Assembly (NCBI RefSeq): GCF_030814215.1
Contig: NZ_JAUSUT010000001.1
Span: 6,138,001 to 6,202,000, forward strand
Source of the DNA: Amycolatopsis thermophila
GTDB lineage: Bacteria > Actinomycetota > Actinomycetes > Mycobacteriales > Pseudonocardiaceae
Reading direction: 5' to 3'
Length of the DNA stretch: 64,000 bases
Shown: piece by piece, positions 1-8,438 of the stretch
Layout of the letters: the number at the start of each line of letters is the position of its first letter
Numbering within the stretch: position 1 is the stretch's first letter
The notes under the pieces: model-generated
What the model was told of the DNA's origin: nothing
The model's database searches: none
Seen by the model: only the letters and a program-made list of their open reading frames with translations
Made by a program: the position numbers and the translations under genes

Positions 1-882
1 AACCGTCGCCTTCATCACCCCGCTGTCGGCCTTGATCAGGTCCATCATGTTGCGCGATCCGGCGCCGCCGACCATGAAGAAATCGTTGCGGCGCGCGTTG
101 TCGATCGCCGCCAAAACGCCGATGCCCTGGTCGTCGTCGTGGTTCCACAGCGCGTCCAGCTTGCTCGCCGACTGCAGCAGGTTCGACGTCATCTGCTCGC
201 CGCTCTCCGGCGTGAACTGGGCGGACACGCGCGGGCCGACGGTGAACCCGTTCTTCGCCAGCGCGTCCCGGAACCCCTGGCTGCGTTCCTTGGTCAGCGG
301 CAGCGAGTCGATGCCGGCGACCTCGCCGATCACCGGGTTGCTCACGCCCTTCTTCTTCAGCTCACCGGCGATGTAGTTGCCGGCGTTGACGCCCATCCGG
401 TAGTTGTCGCCGCCGATCCAGGTGCGGTAGGCCAGCGGCGTGTCGAACACCCGGTCCACGTTGACCACCGGGATGCCGCGGTCGGTGGCCGCCTGGCCCG
501 CGGCGGTGAGCGCCTTGCCGTCGAAGGGCAGGATCACCAGCACGTCGACCTTCTGGTTGATCAGCGTCTCGACCTGCGCGATCTGCTGGTTGACGTCGTT
601 GGTGCCCTCGGTGGCGGTGAAGGTGACGTCGGAGAACTGGCCGGCCTGGGCTCGGGCGTTCTTCGTCATCGCGGCCATCCAGCCGTGGTCCGCGGCCGGT
701 GCGGAGAAGCCGATGGTGACGTGCTTGCCCGGCTGAGCGTTCTGGCCCGCGGCGCCGGCCACGGCCTGCGGCGCGGACTGGGGGGACTCGTTGGAGGTGC
801 AGGCGGCGAGCAGGGCGCCGGCACCGACGGCCGCGCCCCCGGTGAGGAACCGGCGTCGCGCGAGGGAGGATGGTCCGGACAT
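1..882 (-). CDS. Sugar ABC transporter substrate-binding lipoprotein (ribose/xylose type), 3' end cut by the window
   Basis: Periplasmic-binding protein of the RbsB class (Peripla_BP_4), which delivers a sugar to the permease and ATPase encoded downstream. The N-terminus has RRRFLTGG followed by a hydrophobic stretch ending LLAAC, so it is probably a twin-arginine-exported lipoprotein with the lipid Cys near residue 28. The fold signature is visible: TIGFSAPAADHGW, then DVNQQ and DVLVILPFDGKAL, later PVVNVDRVF and DALWNHDDDQGIGV. ATG at 882 is preceded by GGAG at good spacing. The C-terminus lies outside the window. It is the last visible gene of a minus-strand ROK-ATPase-permease-SBP operon. 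Class is certain; the sugar cannot be read from sequence. Confidence 0.9.
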   Translation of the reverse strand, partial: MSGPSSLARRRFLTGGAAVGAGALLAACTSNESPQSAPQAVAGAAGQNAQPGKHVTIGFSAPAADHGWMAAMTKNARAQAGQFSDVTFTATEGTNDVNQQIAQVETLINQKVDVLVILPFDGKALTAAGQAATDRGIPVVNVDRVFDTPLAYRTWIGGDNYRMGVNAGNYIAGELKKKGVSNPVIGEVAGIDSLPLTKERSQGFRDALAKNGFTVGPRVSAQFTPESGEQMTSNLLQSASKLDALWNHDDDQGIGVLAAIDNARRNDFFMVGGAGSRNMMDLIKADSGVMKATV

Positions 883-930
883 GGCGAGCTCCAGTGGTCG
901 TCGGGGATCTTTCCGGGTGGGTGGTCGGTC

Positions 931-1962
931 CTAGGTGGACTTGCGGGCGCGGTTGGTGCGGAACTGCAGCAGAACGGCCAGGACGATGATGGCGCCCTTG
1001 GCGATGTTCTGGATGTCGGTGTCGAGGTTGTTGAGCGTGAAGATATTGCCCAGCACCGTGAAGATCAGGACGCCGATGAGCGTGCCGATCAGGGTGCCGC
1101 GGCCGCCGGAGAGCAGGGTGCCGCCGATGACCACCGCGGCGATCGCGTCCAGCTCGTAGTAGAGGCCGTTGGTCGAGGCGCCCGAGGTCGTGCGGGCGAC
1201 GACCATGATCGCCGCGATGCCGCAGCACAGGCCGGCGACGCCGTAGACGAGCGCGGTGTGCCGCTTGACGTTGATGCCGGCCAGCCGCGCGGCCTCGGTG
1301 TTGCCGCCCACGGCGAACGTGCGGCGGCCGAACGTGGTGCGGTTGAGCAGGATCCAGCCGACCACGAACACCAGGGCGAACATCCAGATCAGCACGGGGA
1401 TGCCGAGGAAGTCGCCGCGGAAGAAGGCGAGGAAGTCGGCCTGACGCACCACCTGGGTGTTGCGGCCGCTGATGCGCTCGGCCAGGCCGCGCGCCGAGGC
1501 GTACATGGCCAGCGTGGCGATGAACGGCACCACCCGCCCGTAGGAGACGAGCACGCCGTTGATCAGCCCGCAGACGAGCCCCACCGCGAGCGCGCACACG
1601 ACCATCACGACCGGGCCGAACGACTGCGTCGCCAGCGTCGTCATCCACACGCTGGACAGCGCGACCATCGAGCCGACGGACAGGTCGATGCCGCCGCTGA
1701 TGATCACGAACGTCATGCCGACGCTGACCACACCGATTGCCGCCGCCAGCCGCAGGACGGTCGACAGATTGCCCTCGGTGAAGAACGCGTCCGGCCGGGT
1801 CAGCCAGCCGACCAGGCACAGCAGCACGAACACGCCGAACAGCCCGGCCAACCGCGCGTCCACCGGGAACCGCCCGCGCGGGGCCTTCGCCGCCGGTGGC
1901 GCGGCCCGGGGCGGCGGGGCCTGCGTGGCCTCCGGCAACACCGACGAGGGGTCCTTCGTCAT
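931..1962 (-). CDS. Sugar ABC transporter permease (RbsC/BPD_transp_2 type)
   Basis: 343-residue inner-membrane permease of the ribose/xylose uptake family, normal length. After a proline/alanine-rich cytoplasmic N-terminus (residues 1-35) it has about eight to ten hydrophobic helices. Family landmarks include GGIDLSVGSMVAL, which is the conserved ISGGIDLSVG region, and GGTLLSGGRGTLIGTLIGV near the C-terminus. The start codon overlaps the ATPase stop by 4 nt (ATGA), so translation is probably coupled. It forms the channel for the upstream ATPase and the downstream binding protein. Substrate is unknown; an aldose or polyol is likely given the isomerase and sugar dehydrogenase nearby. Confidence 0.93.
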   Translation of the reverse strand: MTKDPSSVLPEATQAPPPRAAPPAAKAPRGRFPVDARLAGLFGVFVLLCLVGWLTRPDAFFTEGNLSTVLRLAAAIGVVSVGMTFVIISGGIDLSVGSMVALSSVWMTTLATQSFGPVVMVVCALAVGLVCGLINGVLVSYGRVVPFIATLAMYASARGLAERISGRNTQVVRQADFLAFFRGDFLGIPVLIWMFALVFVVGWILLNRTTFGRRTFAVGGNTEAARLAGINVKRHTALVYGVAGLCCGIAAIMVVARTTSGASTNGLYYELDAIAAVVIGGTLLSGGRGTLIGTLIGVLIFTVLGNIFTLNNLDTDIQNIAKGAIIVLAVLLQFRTNRARKST

Positions 1963-3467
1963 GCCGCACTTCCCTCCATCACCAGTTCCAGCACGTCTGC
2001 TTCGGTCAGCTCGCCGGCGGGCGCCTCGCGGACCACGTGGCCCTCCCGCAGCACGAGCACGCGGTCGGCGAGCCCGAGCACCTCGGGCATCTCGCTGGAG
2101 ACCAGCACCAGCCCGACCCCGGAGGCGGCCAGCTCGCGGATCAGCCGGTACAGCTCGGCCCGCGCGCCGACGTCCACGCCGCGGGTCGGCTCGTCCAGCA
2201 GCAGGATCGAGCAGCCGCGCACGAGCCAGCGCGCCACGACGGCCTTCTGCTGGTTGCCGCCGGACAGGGTGCCCACGGCGCGGCGCGGGTCGGCCGGGCG
2301 CAGGTCCAGCTCCTTCAGTCGCTCGGCCGAGTCGCCGATCTCGCGGGCGGAGTCGGTGAAGCCGAACCGGCTGTAGGCGGGCAGGCTCGCCAGGGTCACG
2401 TTGTGCGCCACCGACATCTCCAGCAGCAGCGCCTGGCTCTTGCGTTCCTCCGGCGCCAGGCCGATCCCGGCGGCGACCGCGGCGGGCACGTTCCCGGGCT
2501 TGAGGCGCTCGCCCTCGACGAAGACCTTGCCCGCGTCGGGCTTGCGGGCGCCGAAGATGGTCTCCAGCAGTTCGCTGCGCCCGGCGCCGACGAGCCCGGC
2601 GAGGCCGAGGATCTCCCCGCGGCGCAGGGTGAAGCTGATGTCCTCGAACTCGCCGCGGCGGGTGAGGTTCTCCACGCGCAGCAGTTCGGTCTGGGCGTCC
2701 ACTGTGGATTCCAGGCGTTCCGGGTAGACGGTCTCGACGCGGCGGCCGGACATCAGCGACACGAGGTGGTCGGTGGTGACGCCGCCGACCTCGAGCCCCG
2801 CGGCGACGGTGGCGCCGTCCTTGAGGACCGTGACGCGGTGGCCGATGCGGCGGATCTCCTCGAGCCGGTGCGAGATGTAGACGACGGCGACGCCGTCGGC
2901 GGTGAGCTCGGCGACGATGCGGAACAGGTTGTCCACCTCGTCGGCGGCCAGCGCGGCGGTCGGTTCGTCCATCACGATCAGCCGGGCGTCGTGCACCAGG
3001 GCGCGGGCCATGGACACCAGCTGCTGGCCGGCCGCGGACAGGTCGCCGACCTCGCGGTCCGGGTGGATCTCCGGGTGGCCGAGGCGGGCGAGCAGTTCGG
3101 TGGCCCTGGCGCGGGCCTGGCGGTCGCGGGTGAACCCGGCCTGGGACGGTTCGTGGCCGAGGAAGATGTTGTCGGCCACCGACAGCGCCGGGATGAGATC
3201 GAGCTCCTGGTACATGGTGGCGATGCCGCGCCGCAGCGCCGCGACCGGTGAGGACAGGGTGACCGGTTCGCCGCGCCAGCGGATCTCGCCGGCGTCGGGC
3301 TGGTGGGCACCGGCGAGGACCTTGATCAGGGTCGACTTGCCGGCGCCGTTCTGGCCGAGCAGGCAGTGCACCTCCCCCGCGCGCACCGACAGCTCGACAC
3401 CGTCCAGCGCCCGCACACCCGGGAACGTCTTGACGATGCCGTGCATGGTCAGCAGGTCTTCGGTCAT
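1959..3467 (-). CDS. Sugar ABC transporter ATP-binding protein (RbsA type, two ABC domains)
   Basis: 502-residue double ATPase that powers the adjacent permease. The first domain has Walker A GQNGAGKST, signature LSAAGQQLVSMARAL and Walker B LIVMDEPTAAL. The second has a degenerate P-loop LVGAGRSELLE, signature LSGGNQQKAVVARWL and ILLLDEPTRGVDVGA; this asymmetry is normal in RbsA/XylG/MglA. The frame is open far upstream, but ATG at 3467 gives the family N-terminus (TEDLLTMHGIVKTFPG) and overlaps the ROK stop by one base (TGATG), so I chose it. Operon order is ROK, ATPase, permease, binding protein. Confidence 0.94.
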   Translation of the reverse strand: MTEDLLTMHGIVKTFPGVRALDGVELSVRAGEVHCLLGQNGAGKSTLIKVLAGAHQPDAGEIRWRGEPVTLSSPVAALRRGIATMYQELDLIPALSVADNIFLGHEPSQAGFTRDRQARARATELLARLGHPEIHPDREVGDLSAAGQQLVSMARALVHDARLIVMDEPTAALAADEVDNLFRIVAELTADGVAVVYISHRLEEIRRIGHRVTVLKDGATVAAGLEVGGVTTDHLVSLMSGRRVETVYPERLESTVDAQTELLRVENLTRRGEFEDISFTLRRGEILGLAGLVGAGRSELLETIFGARKPDAGKVFVEGERLKPGNVPAAVAAGIGLAPEERKSQALLLEMSVAHNVTLASLPAYSRFGFTDSAREIGDSAERLKELDLRPADPRRAVGTLSGGNQQKAVVARWLVRGCSILLLDEPTRGVDVGARAELYRLIRELAASGVGLVLVSSEMPEVLGLADRVLVLREGHVVREAPAGELTEADVLELVMEGSAA

Positions 3468-4681
3468 CACGCCTCCACGCTCACCGGGGTGCCGGCCGGG
3501 GCCAGCGTCGGATCGTCCAGCAGGGGCCGGATCGCGGCCTGGGCCGCGCCGGTGCCGACCGCGGTGAACCCGAGCCGGGACGCCACGATGCGGGGGCCAC
3601 CGGCTTCGGCGGTCACCGAGCGGGCGGCCAGTTCGATGCGGATCGGTTCGGTCAGCCACTCGCGCAGCGGGGCGAAGTAGCCGCCGAGCACGACGGTGTC
3701 GGGGTCGAGCAGGTCGGTCAGCACCGCGATGCCGTGCCCGAGGTGCGCGCCCAGCTGGGTGAGCGCGCCCAGGACGCGGCGGTCGCCCTGCTGGGCGCGC
3801 TGGCGGATGATCGCGGTCCGCTGCGCGAGGTCGAGGGCCGGGTCGTGGAGCAGGTCGCCCGGTGCGGCCAGGGAGTGCAGGAGCGCGTCGATGCCGACGA
3901 CGGTCTGCCAGCAGCCGCGGCGGCCGCACACGCAGGGCCGGCCGGTGGGTTCGAGGGAGAGGTGCCCGGCCTCGCCCGCCGCGCCGCGGATCAGGGTGCC
4001 GCCGGTGATCAGCCCGGCGCCGACGCCGAGGCCGCCGAGGAGGTAGACGACGTCGGTGGCGCCGGTGTTGTCGGTCTCGGCGAGGGCGGCGAGGTTGGCG
4101 TCGTTGCCGATCGCGATGCGGGCGAGGGGGAAGCCCGTGCGAGCGGCGAGCCCGTCGGCGAGGGCGACACCCCGCCACCGCAGACCCGGCGCGAGGCGCA
4201 CGGTGGTGGCATCGACGATCCCGGGTGCGGCGATGGCGATCCCGGCGACGTGTCCGTCCACTTCGGACATCGCGGCGTCGGCGAGGGCGGCCAGGGCGTC
4301 CAGCGTGCGTTCCGGGCCCAGCGCGCGCACGTCGGCGGTGGTGCGGCGGCGCGTGGTGGCGGTGCCGGACAGGTCGAGGACGGTGCTGCCGAGGTGGTCG
4401 GAGTCCAGTTCGAGGCCGATGCCCCAGATGCCGCGGGGCTTGAGTTCGACCAGCTGGCCGGGGCGGCCCTGGCCGCCTTCGTGGCGGCCGCCGGCCTGCA
4501 GGAGCTGCCGGGTTTCCAGCTCGGCGACCAGGTTGGAGACGGTCGCCTTGCTGAGCCCGCTGCGGACCGCCAGCTGGGCCCGGGACTGGGCGCCGTGGCG
4601 GCGCAGCAGCCGGACGAGCAGGGCGAGGTTCGCCCGGCGGACACCGGCGCGATCTCTCGGCCGGGTGAGGGTGTGCGGCAC
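3467..4681 (-). CDS. ROK-family transcriptional regulator, first gene of the sugar ABC operon
   Basis: 404 residues: an N-terminal MarR-like winged helix (about 18-70, with GLSKATVSNLVAELETRQLL) joined to a ROK sugar-kinase-like domain. Such proteins are usually sugar-responsive repressors of the transport operon they head, as with XylR and NagC. ROK landmarks are IAIAAPGIVD, GNDANLAAL and GEAGHLSLEP. The zinc motif is CVCGRRGCWQ, where the family commonly has Glu rather than Gln after the last Cys-x, a mild departure. The ROK-to-ATPase junction is TGATG. A small dyad at 4784-4804 upstream is a plausible operator. Regulation by a sugar ligand is inference from family. Confidence 0.9.
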   Translation of the reverse strand: MPHTLTRPRDRAGVRRANLALLVRLLRRHGAQSRAQLAVRSGLSKATVSNLVAELETRQLLQAGGRHEGGQGRPGQLVELKPRGIWGIGLELDSDHLGSTVLDLSGTATTRRRTTADVRALGPERTLDALAALADAAMSEVDGHVAGIAIAAPGIVDATTVRLAPGLRWRGVALADGLAARTGFPLARIAIGNDANLAALAETDNTGATDVVYLLGGLGVGAGLITGGTLIRGAAGEAGHLSLEPTGRPCVCGRRGCWQTVVGIDALLHSLAAPGDLLHDPALDLAQRTAIIRQRAQQGDRRVLGALTQLGAHLGHGIAVLTDLLDPDTVVLGGYFAPLREWLTEPIRIELAARSVTAEAGGPRIVASRLGFTAVGTGAAQAAIRPLLDDPTLAPAGTPVSVEA

Positions 4682-4783
4682 CGCGGAGCTCCACTTCGTT
4701 GGGAAACTGGCCGGTTCTCAGTGCTCTTGCGTACCGGGCCTACTCTGACCGGCCGACGACTTCTGCCGCAATCCGGCAAAAGG

Positions 4784-4804
4784 AGTAACAACGAGATCGT
4801 TACT
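4784..4804. promoter_or_regulatory. Inverted repeat between the ROK operon and the epoxide hydrolase gene; candidate ROK operator
   Basis: The 232-bp divergent gap 4682-4913 contains AGTAAC and GTTACT separated by 9 bp, with an overlapping AACGA-GA-TCGTT dyad inside. Two direct copies of TTCGAACG follow at 4805-4812 and 4836-4843, 31 bp apart (about three helical turns). ROK repressors bind palindromes upstream of their own operons, so this is the best operator candidate here. Assignment to this ROK protein is inference. Confidence 0.4.
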
Positions 4805-4913
4805 TTCGAACGAGGATGCCAAAAGTCGGCTCAGCTTCGAACGGGATTCCACTGAGTGGAAGCGGTAAGGGCGTCTCGGCAACGGTCAGGATCCGGCCGC
4901 TAGGGGTGACACC

Positions 4914-6074
4914 GTGTACCCCATGACCACACCGGAACCGTTCCGCATCGCCGTGCCCCAGTCCGATCTGGACGACCTCGGCGCCAGGCTCGGGCGCACT
5001 CGCTGGCCGGGCCAGCTCCCCGGCGCCGGCTGGACCTACGGCGTCGACGAGGACTACCTCGTCGACCTCGCCGAGTACTGGCGGACCGGCTACGACTGGC
5101 GCGAGCACGAGGCCCGCCTGAACGAGGTCCCGCAGTTCACCACCACCATCGACGGCCAGACCGTGCATTTCCTGCACGCGCGCTCGCCCGAGCCCGGTGC
5201 GACACCGCTGATCATCACGCACGGGTGGCCCAGCACGGTGTACGACTTCATCGACATCCTCGGCCCGCTGACCGATCCACGCGCCCACGGCGGGGACCCC
5301 GCCGACGCCTTCCACGTGGTGGCCCCGTCGGTCCCGGGATTCGCGTTCTCCGGGCCGACCCGCGAATCCGGCTGGGGCGTGCGCCGCATCGCCCGGGCCT
5401 GGGCGGAGCTGATGCGGCGGCTCGGATACCGGCGCTACGGCGCTCAGGGCGGCGACTTCGGCAGCATCGTCTCACCGGAGCTCGGCCGGATCGCGCCGGA
5501 GCGCGTCCTCGGCGTGCACGTCAACGCGCTGGCCAACGCCTCGACCCCGATCCACCCCGGCGAGCTGGACCTGGTCTCCGAGGAGGAGCGGGAGCAGGCC
5601 CGGCAGAACCAGCGGTGGTGGTACCGCCACTCCGGCTACGCCACCCAGATGTCGACCCGGCCGCAGACCCTGGCCTACGCGCTCAACGACTCGCCGGCCG
5701 GCCAGCTGGCCTGGAACCTGGAGTGGTTCGCCGACTGGGACCCGGACCGCAGCGACCGGACGCCGATCGACCGGGACGCCGTCCTGACCGACGTCACGAT
5801 CTTCTGGCTGACGGGAACGGCCGGCTCCGCGGCACGCCTGTACTACGAGGCGGGCGCCGAGGCGTGGGGCCATCGCCCCGCGCGCTCACCCGTGCCGACC
5901 GCCGTGGTCAACTTCCTCGGCGACCGGGCGATCCGCGGCCTCGCCGAACTGTCCAACACCGTCACGCGCTGGACGAGTCATCCGCGCGGCGGTCACTTCG
6001 CCTCGCTGCAGGCACCGGACCTCCTGGTCGCCGACATCCGGGAGTTCTTCCGGCCACTCACCCCGGCACGCTGA
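4914..6074 (+). CDS. Epoxide hydrolase family alpha/beta hydrolase
   Basis: 386 residues. The N-terminal EHN domain (PFRIAVPQSDLDDLGARLGRTRWP) is followed by an alpha/beta hydrolase fold. HGWPS carries the oxyanion HGxP motif, the nucleophile is Asp181 in AQGGDFGS and the base is His361 in GGHFAS. This is the microsomal-epoxide-hydrolase-like class that opens epoxides to diols through an alkyl-enzyme ester. GTG at 4914 has AGGGG seven bases upstream and is preferred over the in-frame ATG at 4923. Its 3' end overlaps the convergent ROK gene by 17 nt. The natural substrate is unknown. Confidence 0.9.
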   Translation: MYPMTTPEPFRIAVPQSDLDDLGARLGRTRWPGQLPGAGWTYGVDEDYLVDLAEYWRTGYDWREHEARLNEVPQFTTTIDGQTVHFLHARSPEPGATPLIITHGWPSTVYDFIDILGPLTDPRAHGGDPADAFHVVAPSVPGFAFSGPTRESGWGVRRIARAWAELMRRLGYRRYGAQGGDFGSIVSPELGRIAPERVLGVHVNALANASTPIHPGELDLVSEEEREQARQNQRWWYRHSGYATQMSTRPQTLAYALNDSPAGQLAWNLEWFADWDPDRSDRTPIDRDAVLTDVTIFWLTGTAGSAARLYYEAGAEAWGHRPARSPVPTAVVNFLGDRAIRGLAELSNTVTRWTSHPRGGHFASLQAPDLLVADIREFFRPLTPAR

Positions 6075-7254
6075 ACGCGTGGTCGCTGGCCAGCCAGGCC
6101 GCTCCGACCACCCCCGCCTGATCACCCAGCTCCGACAGCACGATCGGCAGGTTCCCGGTCGCCAGCGGCAGCGACCGCCGGTACACCGCAGACCGCACCT
6201 CGGCCAGCAGCGCGTGCCCCAGCCGCGACACCCCGCCGCCGATGACGACCATCCCCGGGTTGAGGAAGCTCACCAGCGAAGCGATCACCTGCCCCAGCCG
6301 CCGCCCGCCCTCGCGCACCAGGGTCGCCGCCGCGAAGTCGCCCGCCTGCGCCGCTTCGGCGACGTCCCGTCCGGTCAGCCGGTCCCGCCCGGCCAGCAAC
6401 CCCGCCAGGTACGGCGACCGCCCGCTCCGGGCCAGCGTCATCGCGTCCCGCGCGAGCGCCGCCCCGCCGAAGTACGCCTCCAGGCACCCGACCTCGCCGC
6501 AGGCGCACGCCGGCCCGTAGTCGTCCAGCTTGATGTGCCCGATGTCCCCCGCGGTGCCGGCCACCCCGCGGTACACGCGCCCACCGACGATGATCCCCCC
6601 GCCGATACCCGTGCCGACCTTCACGAACACCAGATCGTCCAGCGACCGCGCCACCCCGGCGTGCCGCTCCCCCAGCGCCATCACGTTCACGTCGTTGTCG
6701 ACCGTCACCGCGCAACCCCAGTGCCCCGCCAGCCGGTCGCGCACCGGGAACCGGTCCCAGCCGGGCATGATCGGCGGCGCGACCGGCATCCCCTCGCGGA
6801 AACTCACCGGCCCGGGCAGCCCGACACCGGCGCCCGCCAGCCGTCCCGGGGCGTCGCCGAGCACCTTCGCCGCCAGCTGCTCCACCCGGTCCAGGACCGG
6901 CACCGGCCCGCGCCGCACGTCGCAGTCCTCCACCGCGTGCGCCAGCACCTCGCACCGCCCGTCGGTGACGGCCACGCCCACCGACGTCGCGCCGACGTCC
7001 ACCCCCAGGAACCGCACGTCGTCGGCCAGGCGCACCAGCGTCGAGCGCCGCCCGCCGCGGCTGGCCGCCGGACCGCCCGCGAGCACCAGCCCGCCTTCGG
7101 CCAGCCGGGTGATCTCCGCGGCCAGGCGGGCCCGCGGCACACCCAGGCGTTCGCCGAGTTCGACGCGCGCCAACGGCCCCTCGTCGCGCAGCAGGGCGAG
7201 CAGCCCGGCCTGCTCGCGGGTCTCGGCCGATGGGGGAAAACCGCTGGTGGTCAT
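6058..7254 (-). CDS. ROK-family transcriptional regulator (second copy)
   Basis: 398 residues. An N-terminal winged helix (RDEGPLARVELGERLGVPRA, about 20-70) precedes a ROK domain. The kinase-like core is intact: GVDVGATSVGVAV (phosphate loop), VDNDVNVMALGE, GTGIGGGIIVGG and GTAGDIGHIKLD. The zinc site CACGEVGCLEA has the canonical Glu, unlike the ROK protein at 3467-4681. It is divergent from the isomerase-like gene at 7443 with a 23-bp dyad between them, so it probably controls that gene and itself. The DGAP-type catalytic Asp of true kinases is not obvious, which favours a regulator. Confidence 0.9.
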   Translation of the reverse strand: MTTSGFPPSAETREQAGLLALLRDEGPLARVELGERLGVPRARLAAEITRLAEGGLVLAGGPAASRGGRRSTLVRLADDVRFLGVDVGATSVGVAVTDGRCEVLAHAVEDCDVRRGPVPVLDRVEQLAAKVLGDAPGRLAGAGVGLPGPVSFREGMPVAPPIMPGWDRFPVRDRLAGHWGCAVTVDNDVNVMALGERHAGVARSLDDLVFVKVGTGIGGGIIVGGRVYRGVAGTAGDIGHIKLDDYGPACACGEVGCLEAYFGGAALARDAMTLARSGRSPYLAGLLAGRDRLTGRDVAEAAQAGDFAAATLVREGGRRLGQVIASLVSFLNPGMVVIGGGVSRLGHALLAEVRSAVYRRSLPLATGNLPIVLSELGDQAGVVGAAWLASDHAFSVPG

Positions 7255-7329
7255 GGGGCACCAGCCTCCTCGCAGCTCGCGCGTGCTCCGACCCTAACCC
7301 CGTTCACCCGGCTTTTGAGCACACGCGGC

Positions 7330-7352
7330 CGAACTTTGTTCCGCGAAGTTCG
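7330..7352. promoter_or_regulatory. Inverted repeat CGAACTT-N9-AAGTTCG; candidate operator of the second ROK regulator
   Basis: A perfect 7-bp dyad with a 9-bp spacer lies in the 188-bp divergent gap between the ROK gene (start 7254) and the isomerase-like gene (start 7443). Position and symmetry fit a regulator acting on both promoters. The binding protein is inferred from position only. Confidence 0.45.
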
Positions 7353-7442
7353 AAACTCTGGACACTTCCGGCGAAAGGCTCCTACGTTGACCCGCGCACT
7401 GCGCAAGGGGGGTCGGTTCCTACTCGGCTGAAGGAGAAACCC

Positions 7443-8402
7443 GTGTCCCACTCGTCGTTCGACCGCCGCGGATTCCTGCGTACCGCGGCGGGCGCGACCG
7501 TCGCGGTCAGCGCCGCGGCACTCGCCGGCTCGCTGCCGGCCGCCGCGACCCAAGGCGGCGGCCGCCTCGTCCCGCAGAACCAGATCGGCATCCAGCTTTA
7601 CAGCGTCCGCGACAAGGTCACGCAGCTCGGCTTCCGGGCGGTGTTCGAACAACTGTCCCGCATCGGCTACCGCGAGATCGAGTTCGCCGGCTACACCCAG
7701 AGCACCTCGATCCTCGGGCGGCAGATCACCGTGCCCGAGATCGCCCAGCTGCTCAACGACTTCGGCCTCAAGGCCGTGGGCAGCCACGTCGGGCTGGGCA
7801 ACTTCCGCACCAACCTCCAGGGCGAGCTCGACAACGCCGAAATCCTCGGCCTGAAGCACATCGGGACCGCCAACGCGCCCAGCAACGTCAACACCGTGGC
7901 GGGTTACCAGGCGGCCGCGGAGGAGTTCAACCGGTTCGGGGCCGCGGCCGCCGACCGCGGCATGAAGTTCTACCAGCACAACCACTCCGGCGAGTTCGCC
8001 TTCGCCACCGACCGCCCGGACGTGCGGCTCTACGACGTCTTCTTCGACAACACCGACCCGGATCTGGTCTTCCTCGAGATGGACGTCTACTGGGCCTACG
8101 TCGGCCAGTACCGCTACCCCGGGTTCGAACCGGCCGACTACATCACGCGCGCGCCGCACCGCTACCCGTTGCTGCACCTCAAGGACGGCGACACCAACCC
8201 GGCCAACCCCAACGGCTACGACATCGTCGAGTTCGGCGCCGGCGACCTGCCCTACAGCCAGTTCCTGCGCCGCGTGAACGGACGCGGCCGCTACCACGGC
8301 ATCTGGGAGCAGGACACCGCCCCGAACACCCAGCCCAACCCGCCCGGCTCGTTCGCCGCCGCCCTGCGCAGCTACCAGGCGCTCACCGACCTGCGCGGCT
8401 GA
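7443..8402 (+). CDS. Exported sugar phosphate isomerase/epimerase-like TIM barrel
   Basis: 319 residues. The N-terminal twin-arginine signal (FDRRGFLRTAAG followed by an alanine-rich stretch, cleavage near AAA about residue 37) implies export of a folded protein, probably cofactor-bound. The remainder is an AP_endonuc_2/xylose-isomerase-like barrel: IGIQLYSVRDK, REIEFAGY, KAVGSHVGLG, FYQHNHSGEF, VFLEMDVYWAYV and LLHLKDGD, giving the usual Glu/His/Asp metal ligands. GTG at 7443 has AAGGAG upstream. It precedes the secreted dehydrogenase-like protein by 36 nt, so the pair is likely co-transcribed. An exported isomerase fits extracellular keto-sugar or glycan chemistry; the substrate is unknown. 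Confidence 0.85.
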   Translation: MSHSSFDRRGFLRTAAGATVAVSAAALAGSLPAAATQGGGRLVPQNQIGIQLYSVRDKVTQLGFRAVFEQLSRIGYREIEFAGYTQSTSILGRQITVPEIAQLLNDFGLKAVGSHVGLGNFRTNLQGELDNAEILGLKHIGTANAPSNVNTVAGYQAAAEEFNRFGAAAADRGMKFYQHNHSGEFAFATDRPDVRLYDVFFDNTDPDLVFLEMDVYWAYVGQYRYPGFEPADYITRAPHRYPLLHLKDGDTNPANPNGYDIVEFGAGDLPYSQFLRRVNGRGRYHGIWEQDTAPNTQPNPPGSFAAALRSYQALTDLRG

Positions 8403-8438
8403 CCCTCCCCGTCGAAACCCCATCGGAGTGATGTCGCG

